Shown here in pieces: positions 8,603 through 17,663 of a stretch of 64,000 nt of DNA. Numbering within the stretch: position 1 is the stretch's first letter; every line of letters begins with the position of its first letter. Source of the DNA: Cellulosilyticum lentocellum DSM 5427 (GTDB taxonomy: Bacteria > Bacillota > Clostridia > Lachnospirales > Cellulosilyticaceae); the NCBI RefSeq assembly GCF_000178835.2, contig NC_015275.1, positions 4,183,001-4,247,000 of the forward strand. The letters are read 5' to 3'. The notes under the pieces are model-generated. The model was not told the origin of the DNA, did not search any database, and worked only from the letters and a program-made list of their open reading frames with translations. The position numbers and the translations under genes were made by a program.

Positions 8603-10507
8603 ATGTTAATAAACAAGTTACTTAAACATAGATATATTCTTATTTTTTTACTACTTGTAATAGGTGGCTTTGCTATTTATCTTTTCTCCCTACCCCCACG
8701 TAGTGAAAAAGATACTTTACAAGTTATGCGCTTAAAAGCAGATGCCACTTCCACTTTTAGATTGGAATCACAACTGAGTTATACACCTGATTTAATATCG
8801 CAATTAAAATCCAATTTGACGCAAACAACTACAGAATCATCTCCTATTCACGTGTTTAATATTAGTATTTCTCTAGGACATGAACCCATGCAGCTTAATC
8901 AGGTAGTTAATGAGCTTGTTTCACTAGCCACTTATGTACCTAAGCTAACGATTTCTTTAATCCCTGATGATGAAATAGATGAAACAACTTATATGAATCT
9001 CTACAACGATTTTACTTCTCTATTAGCCCTGCAAAACAGTTCCAATATTGAGGTCATTTGTTATCCCTTAGATTTATCAAGCCTCAAACAATATACCCAG
9101 TTAGATAGTATTTCTAGTATAGGTGTCAACATTAGTAGCACCGACGATTTAGAGAAACTTAATGTTATCTATAACTTCCTTAATGACGCAAAAAAACTAT
9201 ATATCAGGGAAAACTTACTCAACAGCTCTAGTGATAATATCAGAAAAACTACTGAAGAAATTAATGCTCTATACTATACTTTGGCCATTCAATATCCTGA
9301 ATGTCAAACAATCTTTTCTCCTCTTATTAAATTACCTTTTGGATTGCAAGATGCTTTTGTACTTACAGAAAAAAATCCTAACTATGCCACATACCAGAGC
9401 ATCTATGGCAGATTATTAACTGAGCCATGGTTAACACTTAAGGAACTGCCTTTAGCTACTACTTCTCCTTATGAACTTTTGGATAGCTATGATATACTTA
9501 CCGGCACAGAAGAAATTCTCCTTGCACCTGGATCAACTATTTTACCTGGAAAGTCTATAAGCACTTCTAAAACTAGCTATATACACTACAGATTAGAAGA
9601 CCAAGAGATATCTGTGCAGAGCTATTACCCTTATGTAGCTAAAATAGATACCACTTCGGAGCCTAATGGCATAACTAGATTTAAAGCTCTTGGCTATAAT
9701 AGTACTGGTGAAATAACTGAAGTGCAAAGTATAGATTTAACAATTCAAAATGACAATGCCTTTTCACGTGCTGAACGTAGCTTGAGAGATTTCCCGCTTA
9801 CTAGCCAAATGGTATATAATTCTAAATATATTCCTATTTTGATGTATCATACCGTTGCAGAGACGGTATCTACAGAGGAAAATAATAGCTGCGTTGAAAT
9901 AGAATTATTTGATGCTCAAATGAAAGCATTAATAGATAACGGATATACACCTATTAATTTCAAAGTACTTTACGACTATATAAATAGAGTAAGCGGTTTA
10001 CCCGAAAAGCCTATTTTAATCACTATGGATGATGGCTACTTAAACAACTATACAAACGCTTATCCTATTTATAAGAAATATAATATTCCAGCTACACTAT
10101 TCGTTTCTCCCTATTTTATGGAAAAAGAGAATACAGAAAGGCACTTTGGTTGGAAGGCTGCTAAAGAAATGGAGGACAGTGGTTTAATCGATATTCAATC
10201 ACATGGCTATAATCACACCCCTCTTCCTTATCTTTCTTTAAAAGATGTACGATATCATATCTCACGTTCTAAAGGACTTATAGAAAAGAATCTAGGGCCG
10301 CGCGATGTATTTGTGGTAGCCTACCCACAATTTCGTAACACCAGCTACACAAGAAAGCTTTTATCTGAACTCGGCATCGATCTTCAAATTACCAAACTTG
10401 CAAAAAGAGGGACGGTTCTTGATGCTTCTAATTTAAAGCGAATTAATGTTCCTAATACTATGTCTCCGGAAGAACTCATTAGTACGCTTGAAAAACTAAC
10501 GAATTAA
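8603..10507 (+). CDS. Membrane-anchored polysaccharide deacetylase (NodB-type)
   Basis: The 634-residue protein has a single N-terminal membrane segment (residues about 10-30, YILIFLLLVIGGFAIYLF) and no cleavage site, so the rest lies outside the cell. Residues 35-400 are an unrecognised region. From about residue 409 there is a carbohydrate esterase family 4 domain: PILMYH opens it, TMDDGY near 473 carries the metal and base Asp residues, SHGYNH near 533 gives the two metal-binding His, and AYPQF follows. The expected reaction is removal of acetyl groups from N-acetylglucosamine polymers, peptidoglycan or a surface polysaccharide. An exact copy of the dispersed motif GGGACGGTTCTT lies inside the gene at 10409-10420 and is read as Gly-Thr-Val-Leu near residue 603. 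The inverted-pair copy 24 bases past the stop serves as terminator. Confidence 0.85.
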   Translation: MLINKLLKHRYILIFLLLVIGGFAIYLFSLPPRSEKDTLQVMRLKADATSTFRLESQLSYTPDLISQLKSNLTQTTTESSPIHVFNISISLGHEPMQLNQVVNELVSLATYVPKLTISLIPDDEIDETTYMNLYNDFTSLLALQNSSNIEVICYPLDLSSLKQYTQLDSISSIGVNISSTDDLEKLNVIYNFLNDAKKLYIRENLLNSSSDNIRKTTEEINALYYTLAIQYPECQTIFSPLIKLPFGLQDAFVLTEKNPNYATYQSIYGRLLTEPWLTLKELPLATTSPYELLDSYDILTGTEEILLAPGSTILPGKSISTSKTSYIHYRLEDQEISVQSYYPYVAKIDTTSEPNGITRFKALGYNSTGEITEVQSIDLTIQNDNAFSRAERSLRDFPLTSQMVYNSKYIPILMYHTVAETVSTEENNSCVEIELFDAQMKALIDNGYTPINFKVLYDYINRVSGLPEKPILITMDDGYLNNYTNAYPIYKKYNIPATLFVSPYFMEKENTERHFGWKAAKEMEDSGLIDIQSHGYNHTPLPYLSLKDVRYHISRSKGLIEKNLGPRDVFVVAYPQFRNTSYTRKLLSELGIDLQITKLAKRGTVLDASNLKRINVPNTMSPEELISTLEKLTN

Positions 10508-10530
10508 AATAAAAAAAGAAGGACAGAAAA

Positions 10531-10573
10531 AGAGGGACGGTTCTTAAATTCTACATTTAAGAACCGTCCCTCT
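10531..10573. terminator. Bidirectional terminator built from an inverted pair of the dispersed 12-mer
   Basis: Perfect 19-base arms (10531-10549 and 10555-10573) with the 5-base loop TCTAC. Each arm contains GGGACGGTTCTT or its complement. It lies between the convergent genes ending at 10507 (+) and 10580 (-), so it can stop transcription from both sides. Confidence 0.75.
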
Positions 10574-10579
10574 CTCTCT

Positions 10580-12103
10580 TTAACCTATTAGCATTTTATC
10601 ATTATAGTCTTTTTGTAATTCATATCTTAAATAATTAATTAACTGATCTAAGAAAGTGGCACACTCTGCTTTAGTTACTAACTTTTTAGGAAGTATATAG
10701 CCGTTACTAGGTGTAATAATACCTAAATTACTTGCTGCATAAATAGAAGATTTAGCCCAGCTAGAAATCTGTCCATCGTCTACAAATGGTGTATAGCTAT
10801 CCATAGTTCCTAGTCCTAGTCTTTCTAAACCTATTGCTTTTACATTAAGTAAATACATAAGTTCTCTGGTCATACTCGTATTGCCATTAAAGTATCCTCC
10901 ATCAATTAGACCCGCTTTATAAGCTGCAACAGCATATGGATAATAACTATCCCCTTCACTAATGTCTTTAAATGGGGACGGTTCTACTTGTTTTTTAGAG
11001 GAACTACGTGTACTTTTGCTGTTTTCTTCTGGCAATGGGATTTGAAGAGCTTTTACAAGCATCTTTACATATTCTTTTTTTGTCACAATTTGATTTGGTG
11101 AAAAAGTAAGTGGATTTTCATCAAAGATCTTCATGCTATACATTTTCTTAATTTGAGTTTCTGCTGGATGTCCTTTAAGATTGAGTGATGTCGGTATAGA
11201 AAGTTGTTCCACTGTAGGGCTACTTTCTATATTCATCATGCCAGATAGTTCATCATCATATAACCCAATATTACCTTGTAAAATATTATAACTTAGTGCA
11301 CCTTCGCTTCTGATAATTTCTTTGTAGTTTCCTGCCATGCTTATAGCAGTTGGTTCATTAGCCCCATATTGTATATCTCTATATACAGTAACTGTTGGTG
11401 TTTCCTCTACCGCATAGCCTTTACCACTAGCTAAATCTATGGTTATCTCTCTCTTTTGTGTTTCTGTTTTTGCAAATGCTTGTTCATAACCATAAATAGG
11501 TGCATTAACTGCTATCACAATATTTTTTTCTTCTCCTGGATTCCCTACCCCTTCATAAACAGCTTCATAGTGTACATCACCTCTATAGTAAAGTACACCT
11601 GGTGTATCATCTTCTAGTACACTCTTGGAGTATTGAGATTTTGTATTATCTAAGGTATAGCTTTGTCCTTTTACTGTAATAATTTCTTTCCACTTTTTAG
11701 CTTTGGTAACTTTTGTAGTCTGTTTTCTATTGGCTTCGTATATGTATTGCGTTTCAAAAGTAATATCTCTAGTCAGCTTTACTGTACCATCTGTATTAGC
11801 AGCTTCCATAACATATCTCTCAGTATATGTTCCTTCAGCTTTTTCTTTATCTACACCCTTGCCCGGCGAAATAGTTACTGTTCCTTCTACTAATTCTGCC
11901 TTGCCAGTCAAATAAATATTCTCTTTATAAGGTAAAGTATATTTTGACGTAGTGGATTTCTTACTTGTTTGCGCCATAGAAGTTAAAGTTTCTAATTTAA
12001 CTCCTGGTGTAATCCCACCAAAGCTTCCCATCTCACCTTCGGCTGCAAAGGTCGAGGTTGCAAATAACATAAAACTTATTCCCAGTGTTAGTATTTTTTT
12101 CAT
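10580..12103 (-). CDS. Exported protein with three C-terminal SLH domains
   Basis: The 507-residue protein has signal peptide MKKILTLGISFMLFATSTFAA and AGGAGG upstream. Residues 25-310 are a Thr/Tyr-rich beta-type region of unknown function. Three S-layer-homology repeats follow: roughly 315-365 (HPAETQIKKMYSMKIF), 385-435 (PFKDISEGDSYYPYAVAAY) and 440-500 (PFVDDGQISSWAKSSIYAA). SLH domains bind pyruvylated wall polysaccharide, so the protein should be wall-anchored. The start lies 9 bases after the stop of the 12113-13858 gene, which indicates one operon. A one-mismatch copy of the dispersed motif at 10975-10986 falls at the beginning of the second SLH repeat and is read as Glu-Pro-Ser-Pro. 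Confidence 0.85.
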   Translation of the reverse strand: MKKILTLGISFMLFATSTFAAEGEMGSFGGITPGVKLETLTSMAQTSKKSTTSKYTLPYKENIYLTGKAELVEGTVTISPGKGVDKEKAEGTYTERYVMEAANTDGTVKLTRDITFETQYIYEANRKQTTKVTKAKKWKEIITVKGQSYTLDNTKSQYSKSVLEDDTPGVLYYRGDVHYEAVYEGVGNPGEEKNIVIAVNAPIYGYEQAFAKTETQKREITIDLASGKGYAVEETPTVTVYRDIQYGANEPTAISMAGNYKEIIRSEGALSYNILQGNIGLYDDELSGMMNIESSPTVEQLSIPTSLNLKGHPAETQIKKMYSMKIFDENPLTFSPNQIVTKKEYVKMLVKALQIPLPEENSKSTRSSSKKQVEPSPFKDISEGDSYYPYAVAAYKAGLIDGGYFNGNTSMTRELMYLLNVKAIGLERLGLGTMDSYTPFVDDGQISSWAKSSIYAASNLGIITPSNGYILPKKLVTKAECATFLDQLINYLRYELQKDYNDKMLIG

Positions 12104-12112
12104 TTTGACCTC

Positions 12113-13858
12113 CTAGTTCTCTACAATGATGATATAACCATTTACCGCGCCTGCAGAATCTTTTAAGTTAGTTTCAACCATGGCACTGATGATATCGCCT
12201 TCTTCTAGGCTACGGGCTGGAACTACTTTACCATCCTTTAAAATAACAGTATTAGACTGAAGATTAATGGTAGCCCCTGTATTTTTCTTGCTATATTGAA
12301 CCCATTTCTTTTGCTGTTTATGGTAATAATATGCATCTTTAATTTGAATACTACCATCAGCAGCTTTATAGACCTGTCCCTTAACAGATTCTGTTATATA
12401 TGGCATATCAATAATCATATAAGCTTTATCACCTATAGCCACTACTGTATACACATTACTTACTTCTGATTTATCTCCATAATCTAGGAATGCCTCAATT
12501 CCATCTTCTACAATACCCTCTGCTGTATAGAACTTGGTATTAGCATCTATTGAGAAAGTATGTGGTGTTGGATGATAGTACCATGTATTATCTTGTAGTA
12601 ATGAGAAAGTTTCAAATTGGAAAGACTCTCTTTCTTTAATTTGTTTAATTCTTCCTCTAAATACCTCTAAAGAACCTGTTGTTTTCTCGCTCAATATATT
12701 TCCAATAGCCAGCTTGTTCTCACCAGTAACAACAGCCTGCAAGGTATCTCCTACCATAATACTGTTACCATCAACTAAACGTTTATCTCTTACTACAATA
12801 GCATCTTCTGCAATATAAATGGTTTCTCCCGATAATAATTTTACCGTATTTGCAGAAGCATAGGTTACTAGGGACGGTTCTAATGTAGTTTGAAGCTTAC
12901 TCTGGAAATTTAGCTTGATTGCATTTTCTTTTCCTTTATAGTTTTCTGCTGCTACATACACATATCCATCCGCATTTTTTAAGTTTCTACTTACATAATC
13001 TAGCGATACACGATTTCCAATAAGGTAAGCTGCTACATTAGTAGTATCTAATCCTATACGTAGTAAACTATTATATGCTCCCCAATTAGTTTTCCCTAAT
13101 GCCTGAGCATTTTTTAAGTTAAGCACCTTCTTAAATGTATCTACAGAGGTAACCTGGCCCCTATAAATATTAGAAATATATCTTGTATCATTATCAATTA
13201 CAATTTCTTGAACAGTCTCATCTATAATGCCTTCCCCTAAAATCTTTTGACAAACTAATACTTTCACCCAACTTCCAGTTTTAATTGCACTTAAAGCAGT
13301 TGATGTACTACCTTTAGTTACGGGTGTATTAAGTCCTACATCATAAACATAGACGTTTCCTTGGTCATCTTGAAGCTGCAAACCAGCTGTTTCTCCTGTA
13401 TTATATTGGAAAGAAATAACCTTACCATAACGCACTAAATAGTCATTGTATGCGCTGATATAAGTTGCAATTCCATCTTTATTTAATCTAATATAAATGC
13501 TGTCACCTGCTTGAATACTTGTTATAGATGAATCTCTAGGGTCATATTCAAAATTAGGAAACATCTCATCAATATATCCTATCCTATCCTCCATCTCATA
13601 GTAGGGTTGCTTTTCAACTACTAATTCATCTTTATAGTAATTACAAGTTATCTCTCTACCTTGGCTATTCTTATATACTAAATATCCTAGCTCTGGATAA
13701 TTTTCTACGACGATTCCTCTATCTTCTGTATAATTATCATATAACATATCATTGTATTCTGATTCTGTAAGATATGCAGGTATCTCTGCAAATGTTGTCA
13801 TACCCATACCAACGCTTAAAATAACTGTCCCCAGTATGTAACACCAACGTTTTCCCAT
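12113..13858 (-). CDS. Exported protein of unknown function, operon partner of the SLH protein
   Basis: The 581-residue protein has an N-terminal signal peptide (MGKRWCYILGTVILSVGMG, cleavage near TTFAE) and AGGAGG at normal spacing. No family was recognised. The chain alternates short beta-type segments with recurring phrases such as IKTGSWVKVLV, IMVGDTLQAVV and LEEGDIISAMV, which suggests several copies of a small beta-barrel fold in tandem. No Cys pairs, SLH repeats or catalytic motifs are evident after the signal. Being first in a two-gene unit with an SLH protein suggests a wall or extracellular structural role. A one-mismatch copy of the dispersed motif at 12871-12882 is read as Glu-Pro-Ser-Leu. 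Confidence 0.75.
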   Translation of the reverse strand: MGKRWCYILGTVILSVGMGMTTFAEIPAYLTESEYNDMLYDNYTEDRGIVVENYPELGYLVYKNSQGREITCNYYKDELVVEKQPYYEMEDRIGYIDEMFPNFEYDPRDSSITSIQAGDSIYIRLNKDGIATYISAYNDYLVRYGKVISFQYNTGETAGLQLQDDQGNVYVYDVGLNTPVTKGSTSTALSAIKTGSWVKVLVCQKILGEGIIDETVQEIVIDNDTRYISNIYRGQVTSVDTFKKVLNLKNAQALGKTNWGAYNSLLRIGLDTTNVAAYLIGNRVSLDYVSRNLKNADGYVYVAAENYKGKENAIKLNFQSKLQTTLEPSLVTYASANTVKLLSGETIYIAEDAIVVRDKRLVDGNSIMVGDTLQAVVTGENKLAIGNILSEKTTGSLEVFRGRIKQIKERESFQFETFSLLQDNTWYYHPTPHTFSIDANTKFYTAEGIVEDGIEAFLDYGDKSEVSNVYTVVAIGDKAYMIIDMPYITESVKGQVYKAADGSIQIKDAYYYHKQQKKWVQYSKKNTGATINLQSNTVILKDGKVVPARSLEEGDIISAMVETNLKDSAGAVNGYIIIVEN

Positions 13859-13923
13859 TTTTGATTCCTCCTAAGTAAAACTAACCTTAACATTTATATC
13901 GACTTGCTTCTTTACTTTCTTTA

Positions 13924-14040
13924 GGGACAGGTCTTAATTTATTATGTTGTTTTATAGTGTTTTACAGGGACAGGTCTTTAATCATGCCGGTCTTTAATCA
14001 TGCCTAGCTTATGGAGACTAGCTTATGGGGACAGGTCTTA
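13924..14040 (+). repeat. Tandem array of the 12-mer GGGACAGGTCTT
   Basis: There are three exact direct copies (13924-13935, 13967-13978, 14028-14039) and a truncated one near 13988. Two of the full copies and the truncated one are followed by TAATCATG or TTAATCATG, so the repeated unit is longer than the 12-mer. The array lies between the galU terminator and the start of the 12113-13858 gene. Confidence 0.8.
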
Positions 14041-14070
14041 ATCATGAGCTTCATTATGTCTGGATAATAA

Positions 14071-14099
14071 AAAAGATAAGGAGGCTATCCTTATCTTTT
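14071..14099 (-). terminator. galU terminator
   Basis: 12-base arms (14071-14082 and 14088-14099) with a 5-base loop overlap the galU stop codon. An A-run on the plus strand gives the U-run. Confidence 0.8.
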
Positions 14100-14970
14100 A
14101 AAATGTTTTTACAATTTCTTTTAGATATGCTTTAAATTCTTCATTTAGTTCTGGTCTTTTTAACGCAAATTCAACAGTTGCTTGGAGGAATCCCATTTTA
14201 TTACCTACATCATAGCGATGTCCAATAAAATCATATGCATACATCGGCTCTTCTTTAGCCAATTTATTAAGTGCATCTGTAAGTTGGATTTCTCCACCTG
14301 CTCCTATTTCCTGTTTCTCAAGGTAATCAAATATTCTAGGAGTAATAATGTATCTTCCTAGTACTGCTACATTGGTTGGTGCTTCATCTATAGGTGGTTT
14401 TTCCACCATATTTTTTACTTCATAAATACGACTATCTAATTGAACTCCATCTACTATTCCATATTTATTAACGTCTTTTCTTTCTACTGTTTGGACACCC
14501 AAAACAGATGCATTATATTTTTCATATACTTCTATCATTTGCTTAAGCGCTGGCTTCTCCGAATCAATGACATCATCACCAAGTAGTACTGCAAATGGCT
14601 CATTTCCCACAAAAGTTTTAGCTGTTAGGACTGCATGACCTAAGCCCTTTGGTTCTTTTTGTCGTATATAATAAATGTTAGCTATTTGAGACACTGACCT
14701 TGCAATTTCTAAAAGCTTTTTACTTTGTTTCTTCTCTAGTTCCATTTCCAATTCTACTGATTTATCAAAATGGTCTTCTATTGCTTTTTTAGTTCTTCCT
14801 GTTACGATAATAATATCTTCTATTCCTGATGCAACAGCTTCCTCTACTATATATTGAATTGTTGGTTTGTCTACTATTGGTAACATTTCTTTTGGCTGTG
14901 CTTTAGTAGCAGGTAAAAACCTTGTCCCTAATCCCGCTGCAGGTATGATTGCTTTTCTTATTTTACTCAT
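14098..14970 (-). CDS. galU: UTP--glucose-1-phosphate uridylyltransferase
   Basis: Makes UDP-glucose from UTP and glucose-1-phosphate for wall, glycolipid and surface polysaccharide synthesis in the cytoplasm. The ATG at 14968-14970 is used because AAGGGGG lies 6-7 bases before it; an upstream in-frame ATG would add eight unlikely residues. The 290-residue product has the usual length. It has the nucleotide-binding motif [14 protein letters not shown] near residue 12, [19 protein letters not shown], and the conserved EKP and [10 protein letters not shown] segments later. It has its own terminator. It is followed upstream by a DUF1934 gene with a 67-base gap and no visible functional tie. Confidence 0.95.
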   Translation of the reverse strand: MSKIRKAIIPAAGLGTRFLPATKAQPKEMLPIVDKPTIQYIVEEAVASGIEDIIIVTGRTKKAIEDHFDKSVELEMELEKKQSKKLLEIARSVSQIANIYYIRQKEPKGLGHAVLTAKTFVGNEPFAVLLGDDVIDSEKPALKQMIEVYEKYNASVLGVQTVERKDVNKYGIVDGVQLDSRIYEVKNMVEKPPIDEAPTNVAVLGRYIITPRIFDYLEKQEIGAGGEIQLTDALNKLAKEEPMYAYDFIGHRYDVGNKMGFLQATVEFALKRPELNEEFKAYLKEIVKTF

Positions 14971-15037
14971 TATATCCCCCTTATTTCTCTCCATTTAGTT
15001 TATACTTCTATTTTTATCTAACTAGTATATTTTTATA

Positions 15038-15436
15038 TTAGTTAGCCACTATTAAATATATATTATCACTAACCTTTTCACCTTGCATCATAATCTTGTA
15101 TTCGATGTATATCTTTACCCCTTTTGTTAAGAAATATATATCACATTTATTTGTAACAATTTCTATCTCCATATCTCCATAGGGAGTACTATAAAGTGTT
15201 TTATGTGGCTTATTACTATCAAACTCTAAGTTTCCTTTCATGGCACCTATCCTTTTTACAGAAACCATATTATCCTTAGTTTTTATGACTGTAGTTATAC
15301 CTTGTTCTTGATCTTTATAGGTAATATAGATGCTCTCATTCTTAAAAGTAAGATTTCCTAAAAATTTATTTTCAGCTTCATCACTATGAGTGGGATACAT
15401 TTGTTTATCATAGACTGTAATTTGTGTTTCTTTCAT
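15038..15436 (-). CDS. DUF1934 family protein (YwiB-like beta-barrel)
   Basis: The 132-residue protein has no signal peptide or membrane segment. The ribosome site AAAGGAGGG is at good distance. It shows the DUF1934 pattern of a small calycin-like barrel: an early beta segment (YITYKDQEQGITTVI), an Arg-x-Gly turn (VKRIGAMKG), and the family hallmark Y-S-T-P-Y-G-D-M-E-I, then a final IEYKI segment. Family members are short Firmicutes cytoplasmic proteins of unknown function. It sits alone between galU and ddl. Confidence 0.7.
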   Translation of the reverse strand: MKETQITVYDKQMYPTHSDEAENKFLGNLTFKNESIYITYKDQEQGITTVIKTKDNMVSVKRIGAMKGNLEFDSNKPHKTLYSTPYGDMEIEIVTNKCDIYFLTKGVKIYIEYKIMMQGEKVSDNIYLIVAN

Positions 15437-15469
15437 TTCACCCTCCTTTGATTGAGTACAAGCTTAGTT

Positions 15470-15518
15470 ATAAATAAGGTTACTTGTGACTTTCCTGCCC
15501 ACAAATAACCTTACTTAT
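15470..15518 (-). terminator. Imperfect hairpin, probable ddl terminator
   Basis: 19-base arms (15470-15488 and 15500-15518) with two mismatches and an 11-base loop. It lies about 70 bases past the ddl stop. The U-run is weak. Confidence 0.45.
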
Positions 15519-15586
15519 ACATCTTATTATTTTCTTATAATGTAGAGATATTCTACTAATAAACTATCACAATGGTCGAAAATATA

Positions 15587-16639
15587 TTATAAGCTTGCTA
15601 GCTCTAATAATTTTGTAATGATTTCTTTTACACTAAGTCCTGTTGCCGCAAATAGCATTGGATACATACTGATAGACGTAAATCCAGGAAGTGTATTAAT
15701 TTCATTAAAAATAATCTCACCGTTTTCTTTAACAAAGAAATCTACTCTGGACAGTCCTTTTCCTTCTACTGCATCAAATACATCTTTGGCATAACCTCGA
15801 ATTTTTTCCTTTATCTCATTTGGCAAATCTGCATCTACTACTGTTTTGGATTCCGCATTATTATACTTAGCATCAAAATCATAAAATTCTGCCGCTGCTA
15901 AAATTTCTCCAACACCTGAGACTACAATCTCATCATTTCCCATAACTGCCGTTTCTACTTCACGTCCTATTATAGTTTCCTCAATTAATACTTTACGGTC
16001 ATGTTTAACTGCTTCATATAGTCCACTAATTAGTTCTTCTTTATTATTTGCCTTTGAAATACCAACAGAAGACCCTGCATTAGCTGGCTTGATAAAATAA
16101 GGATAAGAAAAGGCTGATTCTATTTTCTTAATAGTTTCCTCCATATGTTTTAACTCTGGCTCTTTAACTAAAACAAAACGTGCTTGGGGAACATTTTTAG
16201 TTGCCACTGCTATTTTTGTAAACGCCTTATCCATAGATACTGCTGAGGCTAAAACACCACAACCCACAAAAGGAATTTGTGCAAGCTGACATAAGCCCTG
16301 TATAGTTCCGTCTTCTCCATTCTTACCATGTAATACTGGAAATACAATGTCTATATTGATCTTGATAGATTCTTGACCTTCACCTTTGAAAATCCATAAT
16401 GCTTTTTGAGTTGCATCTGGACTTAAAAAAGCAGAAATACCGCTTTTTTGCCACTCATTATTTGATAAATCATTATTAGTTCCTGTATATAATAACCACT
16501 TACCTTCTTTAGTAATACCTACTGGATGTACTTCATATATGCTTCTATCAATATTATTTAAGATAGTAGTTGCTGACTTCAGAGATACCTCATGTTCAGA
16601 TGAACAACCTCCAAATAGTAGTAAAACACTTTTCTTCAT
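15587..16639 (-). CDS. ddl: D-alanine--D-alanine ligase
   Basis: Joins two D-alanines with ATP to make the dipeptide end of peptidoglycan precursors. The start at 16637-16639 follows AGGAGG by 6 bases; a longer reading would add 18 residues from an upstream ATG. The 350-residue product shows the full ATP-grasp layout: FGGCSSEHEVSL (N-terminal site Glu), FPVLHGKNGEDGTIQG, KPANAGSSVGI, the omega-loop segment FYDFDAKYN, and FNEINTLPGFTSISMYP with metal-binding Glu and Asn. The Tyr of the DAKY loop is typical of true D-Ala-D-Ala enzymes, not VanA-type D-Ala-D-lactate ligases. Two direct copies of the dispersed motif lie upstream. Confidence 0.95.
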   Translation of the reverse strand: MKKSVLLLFGGCSSEHEVSLKSATTILNNIDRSIYEVHPVGITKEGKWLLYTGTNNDLSNNEWQKSGISAFLSPDATQKALWIFKGEGQESIKINIDIVFPVLHGKNGEDGTIQGLCQLAQIPFVGCGVLASAVSMDKAFTKIAVATKNVPQARFVLVKEPELKHMEETIKKIESAFSYPYFIKPANAGSSVGISKANNKEELISGLYEAVKHDRKVLIEETIIGREVETAVMGNDEIVVSGVGEILAAAEFYDFDAKYNNAESKTVVDADLPNEIKEKIRGYAKDVFDAVEGKGLSRVDFFVKENGEIIFNEINTLPGFTSISMYPMLFAATGLSVKEIITKLLELASL

Positions 16640-16743
16640 TATTATCCTCCTAGTTATATCCTCTAACCATATCATATTCCTTAATAACTTCATTGCTTAC
16701 TATATTTTATTACTTAATCCTTCAATATTCAATAATTGTTTTA

Positions 16744-16785
16744 GGGACAGGTCTTAGTATATGTTATATGTTAGGGACAGGTCTT
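16744..16785 (+). repeat. Two direct copies of GGGACAGGTCTT
   Basis: Exact copies at 16744-16755 and 16774-16785, each preceded by TTA and followed by TA or TT, 30 bases apart, between ddl and spoIIR. Confidence 0.8.
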
Positions 16786-16803
16786 ATTTTTAACTGCAAA
16801 TAA

Positions 16804-16843
16804 AAAGGTTATTGCCTAATTATGTGTAACAGCAACAACCTTT
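16804..16843 (-). terminator. spoIIR terminator
   Basis: 12-base arms (16804-16815, 16832-16843) with one G-U-compatible mismatch. On the minus strand the hairpin is followed by a U-run, 10 bases past the spoIIR stop. Confidence 0.65.
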
Positions 16844-16852
16844 ACATGTGTC

Positions 16853-17566
16853 CTATTTAATCTCCTTATAATCGGATGGATTAAAGAAGGAGTTTATTTC
16901 ATCTATTAGCTTAAAACGTATTTGATAAGGTCTGCTTTTACTAGTAATTAATTTGTATTGTTCTGTATTTAACTGCTGTTCTAATTGTTCTTTCCCTTCT
17001 AACGGCACTACTCCTGTTGAAGCATCTAGATAACATAAAGGTGGGAACATAACACACCACCAATTTTCTCCCTTTCCTTCACCAATAACTACTCTACATG
17101 CTTCATATTTTCCTGCCGGTAGCACTACATCACCATAAGACTTGGTTGGAAAATTAGCTTGGTCAAGTGCAACATATATCGAATAATCTTTTCCCCAGTT
17201 AGCAACCACTTCCTCCGCCACTTCTTTGATAAGTGGAATGGATTCTTTTATAATATACCTGCTATCTTCTATATCTGTTGACTCCTTAAGCAAAGGTTCC
17301 ATGTAAGCTATAACCTCATCCTTTACTTGTTGTTTTAAAAGTTGATCTTGCGTTGAATCACTATTAGCTACGACATGAAACCTAATAACTTTATCAGCTA
17401 AAGAACTCGTGGTAGTACTAGAATAGCTCACAGCCACCGTCAAGCATATAGTTACCAGTATCAAACTCATAAGCATAATAAAACTAATTCGAATCATTCT
17501 TTCATCATCTTTAATAAATTCTCTGTATTTTTGTTTTATCGTATTCGTCCTACTTACTTTTTTCAT
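16853..17566 (-). CDS. spoIIR: Stage II sporulation protein R
   Basis: The forespore-made signalling protein that triggers SpoIIGA to process pro-sigma-E in the mother cell. The ATG at 17564-17566 is chosen over an upstream TTG, with GGTGGTG as ribosome site. The 237-residue product has one N-terminal membrane segment (residues about 27-50) and the family motifs IRFHVVANSDS, FPTKSYGDVVLPAGKYEA and the diagnostic NWWCVMFPPLCYLD. It lies outside any visible operon. A promoter matching the sigma-F consensus is present upstream, which fits known control of spoIIR in Bacillus. Confidence 0.95.
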   Translation of the reverse strand: MKKVSRTNTIKQKYREFIKDDERMIRISFIMLMSLILVTICLTVAVSYSSTTTSSLADKVIRFHVVANSDSTQDQLLKQQVKDEVIAYMEPLLKESTDIEDSRYIIKESIPLIKEVAEEVVANWGKDYSIYVALDQANFPTKSYGDVVLPAGKYEACRVVIGEGKGENWWCVMFPPLCYLDASTGVVPLEGKEQLEQQLNTEQYKLITSKSRPYQIRFKLIDEINSFFNPSDYKEIK

Positions 17567-17610
17567 TATATTCACCACCAATAATTTATTTTATAAATTT
17601 TGTGTAACTA

Positions 17611-17639
17611 AATTATTGCCAGCTTATTATTTATTATAC
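17611..17639 (-). promoter_or_regulatory. Sigma-F-type promoter of spoIIR
   Basis: On the minus strand GTATA (17635-17639) is followed after 14 bases by GGCAATAATT (17611-17620). These match the sigma-F consensus GYWTA and GGNRANANTW in every defined position. It lies about 45 bases before the start codon. Confidence 0.6.
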
Positions 17640-17663
17640 AAATGTTTATTATTTTATATAAAT

